Shown here piece by piece: positions 1 to 5,277 of a stretch of DNA of 50,075 nucleotides. The stretch lies in IMG/VR virus record IMGVR_UViG_3300043395_003474, positions 1-50,075 of that record. One strand, 5' to 3'. Each line of letters begins with the position of its first letter. The first letter of the stretch is position 1. A program made the translations under genes and the position numbers. Under the pieces are notes generated by a model that saw nothing but the letters and a program-made list of their open reading frames with translations, was not told the DNA's origin and did no database searches. The DNA comes from a virus.

Positions 1-610
1 GGCCTTCACCGGCATCACCACCAGCACCGGAATTGCCGTTTACTCTAGCTTTAAATGTTCCTACAACTGTACCAGAACCAGAATAAGTCCCCCCACCCCC
101 ACCAGAACCACTTTGATTACCATATCTATAACCACCAGTGGCTCCTGCTCCTCCATTAGAGGTAACAGTAAATGAACTAGCGCCTACTGTAGTTGAAAAA
201 GATGATGCACCGCCTGTACCGCCAGGTGAAGGAGTTCCATCATGATCACCTGCACCTCCACCTCCACCTGCTCCCCATAAATCAATAACAACAAAACTTC
301 TAAAAGGGGGTATTGTTACAGACTTAGGACCACCGGGTGTATAATCTTCTAATTTACCAGGTATTACAGGATCAACACTAGATTTACTATAAAAATCTTG
401 AAGAGATAATTGGGTATCTAGAGTAACCTCAAATTTACCTTTTTTATAAGGGTAAAAAGTATCCCAGTAACCTATACCATGAAAATCGTTAAGATCATCA
501 TTTTTAATTATATCTTGACCTTTACCGAACACCCTTTTAACATCATTAATAGAAATTGGATCTGGTGGATCAGGTGTATTTGCTGATGGTTTATTATTAT
601 TAGTAGGCAT
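1..610 (-). CDS. Glycine-rich tail-fibre/adhesin protein (3'-truncated by window edge)
   Basis: The frame starts at ATG 610 and stays open to base 1, so the C-terminus is missing. The first 110 or so residues are ordinary (MPTNNNKPSANTPDPPDP at the start). They are followed by a glycine-rich part that opens with VVIDLWGAGGGGGAG and continues with repeated GG/GAGA/SGSGGGGG runs. That WGAGGGGG style is typical of glycine-rich phage tail-tip and adhesin domains, whose polyglycine helices carry host-range loops. The two downstream-oriented small genes 614-1114 and 1111-1458 are transcribed before it. Assignment as a distal tail-fibre protein is inferred from composition and context; no specific homologue is claimed. 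Confidence 0.7.
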   Translation of the reverse strand, partial: MPTNNNKPSANTPDPPDPISINDVKRVFGKGQDIIKNDDLNDFHGIGYWDTFYPYKKGKFEVTLDTQLSLQDFYSKSSVDPVIPGKLEDYTPGGPKSVTIPPFRSFVVIDLWGAGGGGGAGDHDGTPSPGGTGGASSFSTTVGASSFTVTSNGGAGATGGYRYGNQSGSGGGGGTYSGSGTVVGTFKARVNGNSGAGGDAGEG

Positions 611-613
611 TTT

Positions 614-1114
614 TTATCTTGTCATGTAAAGGGCTTCGGAATCTTTTGGAATAGTAAGATTAGCAGTCTTCCCGTTCAGCACTCTAACATATTTAAATTG
701 TTCAAGAGACTTGTCATTTACAGTAATATTACCTCTTAGGCAAAAAATAATTTGTTCTTTATCATTACCTTCATAAACAAATTCACCTTCTTTTTTAACT
801 TCAAAGTCAAAAAATTTATCAGCAGGTATAGGATTAATACAAGACCAGGTAGCACCGTGTGGACCAGCAACAAACTTATAAGATTTGCCATATAATGTTC
901 TTAGATCCCATGTACCAGTTGTATTTGATTCACCTAATTCATTATTAGCTGAATCAAATAATCTTCCTCCACCTTCAAGTAGAGTAAAGATTTGGCTATA
1001 TTTTGTATCTGTAGAAGATTCAAGAGGGCCAAATTCGAACCAATCATTAGAGGTAATATGACCTCTACATAATGCAAAACCTTTACAAACAACAATAGAA
1101 CTAATTAATTTCAT
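614..1114 (-). CDS. Hypothetical protein of the tail-fibre module
   Basis: A 166-residue protein that I do not recognise. It starts with MKLISSIVVCKGFALC and has alternating beta-type sequence rich in G, N and aromatic residues, with no membrane segment. The start overlaps the stop of 1111-1458 by four bases (ATGA), so the two are probably translationally coupled. The glycine-rich fibre gene begins three bases after its stop. This makes it a likely structural, assembly or adhesin-associated protein of the late tail-fibre operon. A cupin-like jelly-roll is possible from the PADKFFDFEV and EGNDKEQIIFCLRG segments, but this is a guess. Confidence 0.6.
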   Translation of the reverse strand: MKLISSIVVCKGFALCRGHITSNDWFEFGPLESSTDTKYSQIFTLLEGGGRLFDSANNELGESNTTGTWDLRTLYGKSYKFVAGPHGATWSCINPIPADKFFDFEVKKEGEFVYEGNDKEQIIFCLRGNITVNDKSLEQFKYVRVLNGKTANLTIPKDSEALYMTR

Positions 1115-1458
1115 ATTTCGACCTCAAGATTATCAATAATATTTTCATTATTTACAGGCATAGGAGGATTAATATCTTTTGTATCAACTTCTATGTCTTT
1201 CAATTCTTTCAATTTAGAAATTAAATCTTGATCATTTAATAAAATTTGTTTTTGTTTTTCTTGTTCAATGTAAGCTTTACCTATTGTACCTAACTCTTTA
1301 ACAATATCATCTAAATTAGATGATTTGAAATTGTAGGTTTGGAAAGCAAAATCAGATGTTTCATAATAACCAGTGCCTTCTTGAGCACTAAATTGAACAA
1401 CTAAAGTATGTGTTGTTTCATCAAAGGATTTAACATTTATCTTAACTGCATCAACCAT
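1111..1458 (-). CDS. Hypothetical protein, first gene of the tail-fibre operon
   Basis: A 115-residue acidic protein. The N-terminal half has beta character (KINVKSFDETTHTLVVQFSA). The C-terminal half is helical, with a possible coiled coil around KELGTIGKAYIEQEKQKQ. It is the first gene after the CATAAATA late-type box at 1486-1493. A purine-rich stretch, AAAAAGAGG, lies just upstream of ATG 1458 and can act as ribosome binding site. The family is unknown; the position suggests a virion or fibre-assembly protein. Confidence 0.6.
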   Translation of the reverse strand: MVDAVKINVKSFDETTHTLVVQFSAQEGTGYYETSDFAFQTYNFKSSNLDDIVKELGTIGKAYIEQEKQKQILLNDQDLISKLKELKDIEVDTKDINPPMPVNNENIIDNLEVEI

Positions 1459-1485
1459 AACATACCTCTTTTTGCGGATCTATGT

Positions 1486-1493
1486 TATTTATG
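1486..1493 (-). promoter_or_regulatory. Late-type promoter box CATAAATA
   Basis: Minus-strand CATAAATA lies 28 bases upstream of the start of the tail-fibre operon at 1458. It differs by one base from the T4 late consensus TATAAATA, which is recognised by RNA polymerase carrying gp55. The window encodes gp55. The same variant precedes the tail/baseplate gene ending at 48741. Confidence 0.55.
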
Positions 1494-1511
1494 AATTGAA
1501 AAACCATGGGC

Positions 1512-1519
1512 TATAAATA
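1512..1519 (+). promoter_or_regulatory. T4-type late promoter TATAAATA
   Basis: An exact TATAAATA box lies 38 bases upstream of the ATG at 1557. It is back to back with the minus-strand CATAAATA at 1486-1493, which gives a divergent late promoter pair between the fibre operon and the small membrane protein gene. Confidence 0.65.
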
Positions 1520-1556
1520 ATACTGGCTCGATGTTGAGCTGTATGGAGGATCCAAA

Positions 1557-1790
1557 ATGGATATTCTAAAGACTATTAAAACATGGGCAGGTGCTCTTGC
1601 CGATGTGGCAGTATCAGTTCTTGCGCTTATGATTGTTGTAGGCGTATTGTTCAAGGGTGTTGCTATCCCATTTCTACCTAACGTAGATGTTATTGCAAAC
1701 GTAACATCAATTGTTAAATCACTAGGCTCAGAAGGACTTGTCGGTTTAGTCGCTATCTGGGTATTGCATAGTATTTGGAAGAGTAGATAA
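1557..1790 (+). CDS. Small two-span membrane protein (holin-like)
   Basis: A 77-residue protein with two hydrophobic segments, about residues 11-38 and 56-72. A short loop (FLPNVDVIAN) lies between them and the tail is basic (HSIWKSR). A strong GGAGGA ribosome site sits six bases before ATG 1557, with the late-type box TATAAATA further upstream and an intrinsic terminator directly downstream. It is therefore a complete single-gene late transcription unit. Size and topology resemble class II holins, but many small phage membrane proteins look like this and no lysis gene is adjacent. Confidence 0.65.
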   Translation: MDILKTIKTWAGALADVAVSVLALMIVVGVLFKGVAIPFLPNVDVIANVTSIVKSLGSEGLVGLVAIWVLHSIWKSR

Positions 1791-1812
1791 TAGTTTCGTA
1801 ATTTTTATTATT

Positions 1813-1845
1813 AAAGCTCTCATCGAAAGGTGAGAGCTTTTTTAT
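1813..1845 (+). terminator. Intrinsic terminator after 1557-1790
   Basis: A ten-base stem AAAGCTCTCA/TGAGAGCTTT with an eight-base loop is followed by a T-run. The stem is symmetrical and lies just beyond the 3' end of tRNA-Glu, so it may also stop the minus-strand tRNA transcript, although the T-run in that direction is poor. Confidence 0.8.
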
Positions 1846-1848
1846 TAT

Positions 1849-1926
1849 TGGTGCTCCCTAGGGGATTCGAACCCCTGATCTTCACCGTGAAAGGGTGTTA
1901 TCCTTGGCCGCTAGACGAAGGGAGCA
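1849..1926 (-). tRNA. tRNA-Glu (TTC)
   Basis: Cloverleaf with acceptor TGCTCCC/GGGAGCA, anticodon loop CTTTCAC, T-arm GGGTTCGAATCCC and an encoded CCA. It is the last tRNA of the minus-strand cluster. Confidence 0.9.
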
Positions 1927-1928
1927 AT

Positions 1929-2003
1929 TGGCTGGGGAAACTGGACTCGAACCAATACTAACGGAGTCAAAGTCCGCTTTTCTACCGATTAAAATATTCC
2001 CCA
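1929..2003 (-). tRNA. tRNA-Gln (TTG)
   Basis: Acceptor TGGGGAA/TTCCCCA has the U1-A72 pair typical of tRNA-Gln. The anticodon loop is CTTTGAC, the T-arm contains GGTTCGAGTCC, and CCA is encoded. Confidence 0.88.
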
Positions 2004-2009
2004 AGAAAA

Positions 2010-2084
2010 TGGTTGGCGCAGAAGGTAACGATCCTTCCACCTTTCCCTTATCAGGGGAATGCTCTACCTCTGAGCTATGCGCCA
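2010..2084 (-). tRNA. tRNA-Ile (GAT)
   Basis: Acceptor TGGCGCA/TGCGCCA, anticodon stem TTCCC/GGGAA with loop CTGATAA, discriminator A and encoded CCA. The T-loop GATCGTTAC is less standard. Confidence 0.85.
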
Positions 2085-2085
2085 A

Positions 2086-2160
2086 TGGTGCAAATAGTTG
2101 GAGTCGAACCAACCTTAAAAGCCTTATGAGGACTCCTCGACACCTTGCCGACCTACTTGC
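2086..2160 (-). tRNA. tRNA with CAT anticodon (Met, or Ile2 if lysidine-modified)
   Basis: Acceptor GCAAGTA/TATTTGC, anticodon loop CTCATAA, T-arm GTTGGTTCGACTCCAAC, discriminator A and encoded CCA. The 5' D-arm region is atypical. It lacks the initiator GGG/CCC anticodon-stem pairs, so it is an elongator Met or an Ile(CAU) tRNA. A second CAT tRNA lies at 22666-22740. Confidence 0.78.
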
Positions 2161-2162
2161 AA

Positions 2163-2237
2163 TGGTACCGTCTCCCAGAATTGAACTGGATCTTTCAGAG
2201 CCACAATCTGACGTGACTACCACTACACTAAGACGGC
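2163..2237 (-). tRNA. tRNA-His (GTG) with A73
   Basis: Anticodon stem TCAGA/TCTGA with loop TTGTGGC. Acceptor strand is GCCGTCT paired with AGACGGT, then A and CCA. The base before CCA is A, and no C73 is present to pair with a G-1. That departs from the standard bacterial tRNA-His and matches the form used by many Alphaproteobacteria. Confidence 0.88.
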
Positions 2238-2244
2238 ATAAACA

Positions 2245-2320
2245 TGGTGCTGCCACTCTGTTACGATCAGAGTTCTCTAGTTCTTCAGACTAGCGTGAGG
2301 ACCACCTTCACCATAGCAGC
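2245..2320 (-). tRNA. tRNA-Phe (GAA) with unusual T-loop
   Basis: Acceptor GCTGCTA/TGGCAGC, anticodon stem CTAGT/ACTAG with loop CTGAAGA, and encoded CCA. The T-stem CTCTG/CAGAG closes a loop ATCGTAA rather than the usual TTCGANT, so the T54-A58 contact is altered. Confidence 0.83.
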
Positions 2321-2321
2321 A

Positions 2322-2398
2322 TGGAGCTCCCAAGAGGAGTCAAACCCCTAACCTCCGCGTCCGTAGCGCGGCGCTCTATTCAGTTGAGCTATGGAAGC
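2322..2398 (-). tRNA. tRNA-Arg (ACG)
   Basis: Acceptor GCTTCCA/TGGGAGC, anticodon stem CCGCG/CGCGG with loop CTACGGA, and encoded CCA preceded by T. The ACG anticodon would need host TadA editing to inosine. Confidence 0.87.
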
Positions 2399-2402
2399 AA
2401 TT

Positions 2403-2479
2403 TGGTCTGCCTAGTAGGACTCGAACCTACGACCCCTTGACTCCAAATCAAGTGCGCTACCAGACTGCGCTACAGGCAG
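2403..2479 (-). tRNA. tRNA-Pro (TGG)
   Basis: Acceptor CTGCCTG/TAGGCAG, anticodon stem CTTGA/TCAAG with loop TTTGGAG, T-arm GTAGGTTCGAGTCCTAC, discriminator A and encoded CCA. Confidence 0.9.
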
Positions 2480-2490
2480 ATAAACTTTAA

Positions 2491-2566
2491 TGGTAGATCC
2501 ATCCGGACTCGAACCGGAAACCTTTCGGTTAAAAGCCGCTTGCTCTACCTATTGAGCTATGGATCC
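2491..2566 (-). tRNA. tRNA-Lys (TTT)
   Basis: Acceptor GGATCCA/TGGATCT, anticodon loop CTTTTAA on a short CGG/CCG stem, T-arm CCGGTTCGAGTCCGG and encoded CCA. Its 5' end is four bases from the 3' end of structured RNA element A. Confidence 0.88.
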
Positions 2567-2570
2567 ATTT

Positions 2571-2646
2571 GTTTCTATAAAGATACATCATATCTCTCAC
2601 CTTAAGGAGTCTCAAAGAGTCAGTCCTGATGTACCTATACAGAAAC
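2571..2646 (-). ncRNA. Structured RNA element A (shared-stem family)
   Basis: The two ends pair in a roughly 20-position stem: GTTTCTGTATAGGTACATCA with TGATGTATCTTTATAGAAAC, read on the minus strand. There is a single T-T mismatch just before AGGTACA. The same stem design recurs with compensatory changes in elements B and C. No ORF with a ribosome site is present. The element ends four bases before tRNA-Lys, so it may be co-processed with it. The family is not recognised. Confidence 0.6.
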
Positions 2647-2647
2647 A

Positions 2648-2676
2648 AAAAAGGGGAGCACTAAGCCCCCCTTTAA
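2648..2676 (-). terminator. Intrinsic terminator after the HTH gene
   Basis: On the minus strand AAAGGGG and CCCCTTTTTT form a G/C stem with a T-run, starting 25 bases after the stop of 2701-2955. The tRNAs and element A downstream would need readthrough or another promoter, which I do not see. Confidence 0.75.
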
Positions 2677-2700
2677 TGAACCATAAAGGTGACTTAGCTA

Positions 2701-2955
2701 TTAAGCAAAAGCTTCTGCACCAAGAGCTGCATAACCAGCGGCAACAACCTTACGTGATGCCTTGCCAAGACGATACTTGTTGGTTACACGACCCTTTGAG
2801 TCAGTGTGCTTGTTAAGATAGATAGGGAAACCTTCTGAACGAAGAGTGTGGATTGCTGAACGAGCGTTAGCAATACCAAAGCGAGCAGAGATCTGCTTAC
2901 CAGTCAATTCTTCACCAGCTTGGAAGGCTTCGAGGATGCGTGTTGTATTAGTCAT
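2701..2955 (-). CDS. Small winged-helix/HTH DNA-binding protein
   Basis: An 84-residue basic protein. Residues 1-45 (MTNTTRILEAFQAGEELTGK, then QISARFGIANARSAIHTLRS) form a helix-turn-helix of the winged type common in small phage regulators. This is followed by a wing-like hairpin (TDSKGRVTNKYRLGK). It has its own promoter (TTGATT-17-TATTAT at 3018-3046) and terminator, and sits within the tRNA/ncRNA array. An early transcription regulator is the natural reading; its target is unknown. SD-like GGAG precedes the ATG. Confidence 0.75.
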   Translation of the reverse strand: MTNTTRILEAFQAGEELTGKQISARFGIANARSAIHTLRSEGFPIYLNKHTDSKGRVTNKYRLGKASRKVVAAGYAALGAEAFA

Positions 2956-3017
2956 ATTATATTACTCCATGTTAAAAATTATGAAACACGATATGTGTTT
3001 CGCTCACTTACTTTATT

Positions 3018-3046
3018 ATAATAGGACAGGTAGATAATTAAATCAA
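3018..3046 (-). promoter_or_regulatory. Early sigma70-like promoter, TTGATT-17-TATTAT
   Basis: -35 TTGATT at 3041-3046 and -10 TATTAT at 3018-3023 are spaced exactly 17 bases, followed by AATAAAGTAAGTG. The promoter at 26017-26045 shares both boxes, the spacing and the downstream AAGTAAGTG. Confidence 0.8.
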
Positions 3047-3081
3047 CCCTTATTTTTATAGGAATACTATCCTAAATTAGC

Positions 3082-3150
3082 GATAGTTTTTCTTGTGTCA
3101 GGAAAACTATCAAACCCCGTATAGACAGCCCATCCCACGTTTCGTCTATA
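3082..3150 (-). ncRNA. Two RNA hairpins between promoter and tRNA-Tyr
   Basis: The segment contains GATAGTTTT/AAAACTATC (3082-3111) and TATAGAC/GTCTATA (3120-3150). Neither belongs to a tRNA and no gene fits here. They lie downstream of tRNA-Tyr on the minus transcript, so they could be processing or decay signals. Confidence 0.4.
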
Positions 3151-3198
3151 GCGGAAGCAGAGTATTTCGAGCAGGAGGCCCGAGTGGGTCTGCTTTAA

Positions 3199-3285
3199 TG
3201 GTGAGTGGGGAAGGATTCGAACCTACAACGCTCATAGAGACCAGATTTACAGTCTGGTGCAGTCCACCGTCTCTGCAGCCCACTC
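3199..3285 (-). tRNA. tRNA-Tyr (GTA)
   Basis: An 87-base class II tRNA with a variable arm. Acceptor GAGTGGG/CCCACTC, anticodon stem CCAGA/TCTGG with loop CTGTAAA, T-arm GTAGGTTCGAATCCTTC and encoded CCA. Confidence 0.9.
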
Positions 3286-3303
3286 AAAATTTTGCCCCCG
3301 TTT

Positions 3304-3372
3304 CTATAGAGGTGGACAGGTGACCCTCTACTGGTAAACACAAGAAGCAGACCATGGACACCGCTTCTATAG
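3304..3372 (-). ncRNA. RNA hairpin upstream of tRNA-Tyr
   Basis: The outer arms CTATAGA(agc)GGTG and CACCTCTATAG pair over 11 positions with a three-base bulge. They enclose a second stem GAAGC/GCTTC-like region. The element is non-coding and part of the structured-RNA array. It lacks the GGGTACA stem of elements A, B and C. Confidence 0.4.
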
Positions 3373-3390
3373 TAATCCAGCAACTCAATT

Positions 3391-3484
3391 ATTACTAGAA
3401 GGATACACCTGCCTATGCTAGCCAGACGCTTTCCCTACGCTAACGAGGAATCGAACCTCGACGTCAGTGTACCCATCTAGAAAT
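3391..3484 (-). ncRNA. Structured RNA element B (shared-stem family)
   Basis: Minus-strand ends ATTTCTAGATGGGTACAC and GTGTATCCTTCTAGTAAT pair across their length except for two T-T mismatches. The interior carries a tRNA T-arm look-alike, CGAGG/CCTCG closing TTCGATT (3444-3460), and a second stem GTTAGC/GCTAGC. No acceptor or anticodon arm surrounds the T-arm mimic. Stem sequences differ from elements A and C while pairing is preserved. Confidence 0.6.
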
Positions 3485-3485
3485 A

Positions 3486-3728
3486 AAATGAAGGTTGCAA
3501 CCCAGTCCCTATTCGCATCGGCGGATATATTACAGGTCTACCTACAATCCCTCTAGCTCAATTCGTAGCTGGGTTACTCATTCCCAGCAGTCGATCTTCA
3601 AACGTGTCGACAGGTTCAGGACTTAAGACGTCTGTGTAGATGGAACCTCAGCCGTCCACTAGCTATATCCTCACTCAATTACACAGCGATTAGTGAGGGA
3701 TTAATAGGGATTCCAACCCCTACAATAT
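3486..3728 (-). ncRNA. Gene-free structured stretch between element B and tRNA-Ser
   Basis: No plausible ORF is visible. A seven-base stem CCTCACT/AGTGAGG lies at 3669-3698. An orphan T-arm-like hairpin (AGGGG, loop TTGGAAT, CCCTA) lies at about 3705-3722 next to tRNA-Ser, possibly a tRNA remnant. The stretch is probably transcribed with the tRNA operon from the promoter at 4145-4173. Confidence 0.4.
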
Positions 3729-3818
3729 TGGCGGAAAGGGTGAGATTCGAACTCACGGTGAGCTTGCACCCACGCTGGTTTTCAAGACCAGATCCATAAA
3801 CCACTCGGACACCTTTCC
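3729..3818 (-). tRNA. tRNA-Ser (TGA)
   Basis: A 90-base class II tRNA. Acceptor GGAAAGG/CCTTTCC, anticodon stem CTGGT/ACCAG with loop CTTGAAA, a long variable arm and encoded GCCA. The decamer CAATATTGGC occurs at both ends of the gene, suggesting a duplication or insertion scar. Confidence 0.9.
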
Positions 3819-3823
3819 AATAT

Positions 3824-3898
3824 TGGCTCCGTGGGTAGGATTCGAACCTACAACCGCTCGATTAACAGTCGAGAGCTCTACCGTTGAGCTACCACGAA
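3824..3898 (-). tRNA. tRNA-Asn (GTT)
   Basis: Acceptor TTCGTGG/CCACGGA, D-arm AGCTCAACGGTAGAGCT, anticodon stem CTCGA/TCGAG with loop CTGTTAA, T-arm GTAGGTTCGAATCCTAC and encoded GCCA. It is the first tRNA of the operon. Confidence 0.9.
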
Positions 3899-3905
3899 AA
3901 ACTTT

Positions 3906-4044
3906 TTGTCTCTACAAGGATACACCAGCTATCTAACTTCCAATACCACTCGTTATTACAGCTGATTACCGATTCTGGGAAGCCTACCTCTACGTATAGT
4001 AATGCGCGCACGCTTCGGGCTCTGATGTACCCATGAAGAGACAA
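3906..4044 (-). ncRNA. Structured RNA element C (shared-stem family)
   Basis: Minus-strand ends TTGTCTCTTCATGGGTACATCA and TGGTGTATCCTTGTAGAGACAA, each 22 long, pair with two T-T mismatches. The interior of about 95 bases is G/C-rich and foldable. The element ends seven bases before tRNA-Asn, the same arrangement as element A before tRNA-Lys. Phage T4 also carries stable non-tRNA species in its tRNA cluster, but no sequence relation is claimed. Confidence 0.6.
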
Positions 4045-4144
4045 CTTACGTTGTCCTTCTACCCTGCTGAAACCACCTATCGGCCATTTGACCTTAGTAC
4101 TAGTCAGGGGCTGTTATTATACACTCGTAACAGCATCGATTATT

Positions 4145-4173
4145 AATATACTACACTTTATAATATAAAGCAA
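4145..4173 (-). promoter_or_regulatory. Early promoter of the tRNA/ncRNA operon, TTGCTT-17-TATATT
   Basis: -35 TTGCTT at 4168-4173 and -10 TATATT at 4145-4150 with 17-base spacing. Transcription would start near 4138 and run through element C, tRNA-Asn and tRNA-Ser. The stretch 4045-4144 downstream holds no ORF; ACGAGTGTATAATAACAG there may form part of a leader. Confidence 0.7.
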
Positions 4174-4188
4174 CTAAAAAAGATCATT

Positions 4189-4217
4189 AAAAAAGCGGCT
4201 CTAGTTTCCTAGGCCGC
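4189..4217 (-). terminator. Intrinsic terminator of the 4190-4383 RNA
   Basis: GCGGCcTAG, a GAAA loop and CTAgaGCCGC form a stem that is followed by TTTTTT on the minus strand. Confidence 0.85.
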
Positions 4218-4383
4218 CCAACGTTTACCAGATTATACCTATTGGCTTACGTTGAGCGCTCCCTATCTTCTGACCATACGCCAGCCATCGGAGCAATCTG
4301 TCCGTTACTAGGAAGGCGATATGTGTGTTTCGAACACGATAGAGAGAGCATTAATAATCCTTAATAGTTGCATGACATTGTGT
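4190..4383 (-). ncRNA. Independent structured RNA with own promoter and terminator
   Basis: The promoter at 4389-4417 and the terminator at 4189-4217 bound a gene-free RNA of about 190 bases. Its 5' end is the palindrome CATGACA-TTG-TGTCATG. A long-range stem GCTCTCTCTATC with GATAGGGAGCGC (one mismatch, one wobble) encloses a GTGTTCGAAACAC hairpin and a CGGA/TCCG hairpin. A further stem CAACGT/ACGTTG follows. No known RNA family is recognised. It could alternatively be the 3' UTR of 4399-5235. Confidence 0.6.
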
Positions 4384-4388
4384 CATGT

Positions 4389-4417
4389 ATTATATATGTT
4401 ACAAACTCATGCAGTAA
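4389..4417 (-). promoter_or_regulatory. Promoter TTACTG-17-TATAAT for the structured RNA
   Basis: -35 TTACTG at 4412-4417 lies inside the end of the glycosyltransferase gene. -10 TATAAT is at 4389-4394, with 17-base spacing. The start point would fall at or just before the 5' palindrome. Confidence 0.6.
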
Positions 4418-5235
4418 TCATAACATCTTGAAAAATTTTTATCAAGTGTCAAATCAGATACGTATTGAAAAGCATGTTTATAACGATTTAAATATTCTTC
4501 TTCAGATTGAGTATGTTGTGAACCCGCATTTGTTGCCAAATCACCAGAAGGAATTTTATCTTTAAATTGTTGCATTCTTTTAATAGTTGTTTCATTCCAG
4601 GGTGCAAATTTGTATTTTAAAGTAAAAATATCAAATTTATTTTGAAAATTGTTACCAGAATAATGTCTTCCTGCATGATAATTACCATTCACTTCTTTAT
4701 GAATGAACCTACCATAGATTTTAAAATAATCTGGCTGTAAAGCTTTCATACCATCATCAAACGCATCATAACCGCTAATTGCACCGTGATGTTTCTGTTT
4801 AATTAAAGAATCATTATATGAAGGAATAACAGATGGGTCATTATCAATCATCATGACACCATATGTTCTAACACCACTATGATATTGTGTTGGAATATTA
4901 TTAACATTTTTAACGATTTCTTCTATCTCCCGATCTAGATGTTCAATTGAACAATATGGAAAAAAGAATTCAGTTATATTGAGAGACATTTTATAACCCT
5001 CAATCGAAGCTTCATATTCCATAACTTCTTTATCAGCATCTGCTGCACCAAACATTGTATTTTTTGAATTTACAACTTTCCAATTAGGTGCCAAATCGTT
5101 AATAATTTCTACAGACCTATCTGTAGAATTATAGTCAATCAATATTCCATTTTCAAACAGCTTCTGGTGATGTTTCAACCACCAGGGTAACAAATATTCT
5201 TCATTATAGAAGTGTGCAATTACAGTTGTGTTCAT
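4399..5235 (-). CDS. Family 2-type glycosyltransferase
   Basis: A 278-residue soluble protein. The N-terminus (VIAHFYNEEYLLPWWLKHHQ, then a GILIDYNSTDRS segment) is the nucleotide-sugar-binding start of GT-A glycosyltransferases. Downstream motifs include MMIDNDPS, DDGM and a His/Tyr-rich NYHAGRHYSGNN segment. It presumably transfers a sugar to phage DNA, a virion protein or host surface glycan; the target cannot be read from sequence. No Shine-Dalgarno is visible. A strong hairpin at 5244-5267 ends eight bases before the ATG and may influence initiation. A separate early/late role is not evident. Confidence 0.75.
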   Translation of the reverse strand: MNTTVIAHFYNEEYLLPWWLKHHQKLFENGILIDYNSTDRSVEIINDLAPNWKVVNSKNTMFGAADADKEVMEYEASIEGYKMSLNITEFFFPYCSIEHLDREIEEIVKNVNNIPTQYHSGVRTYGVMMIDNDPSVIPSYNDSLIKQKHHGAISGYDAFDDGMKALQPDYFKIYGRFIHKEVNGNYHAGRHYSGNNFQNKFDIFTLKYKFAPWNETTIKRMQQFKDKIPSGDLATNAGSQHTQSEEEYLNRYKHAFQYVSDLTLDKNFSRCYDYCMSL

Positions 5236-5243
5236 GAGAATAT

Positions 5244-5267
5244 ATAGGGGGCGCAGAGGCCCCCTAT
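5244..5267. other. G/C hairpin directly upstream of the glycosyltransferase start
   Basis: ATAGGGGG/CCCCCTAT with an eight-base loop. On the plus strand it is followed by TTTTATATTTTTT. On the minus strand, the coding direction, there is no T-run, so it is not a clear terminator for 5278-5694. Confidence 0.55.
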
Positions 5268-5277
5268 TTTATATTTT

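Noticed and set aside
1882-2293. Long ORFs on both strands at about 1.9-2.3 kb
   Set aside because: They run through the tRNA genes and read tRNA sequence. No ribosome sites or protein-like composition.
3093-3383. ORFs on both strands around tRNA-Tyr
   Set aside because: Shadows of tRNA-Tyr and neighbouring RNA hairpins; composition is not protein-like.
3391-3484. Element B as a tRNA or permuted tmRNA, because of its perfect T-arm
   Set aside because: No acceptor stem, anticodon arm, CCA end or tmRNA tag could be drawn around it.
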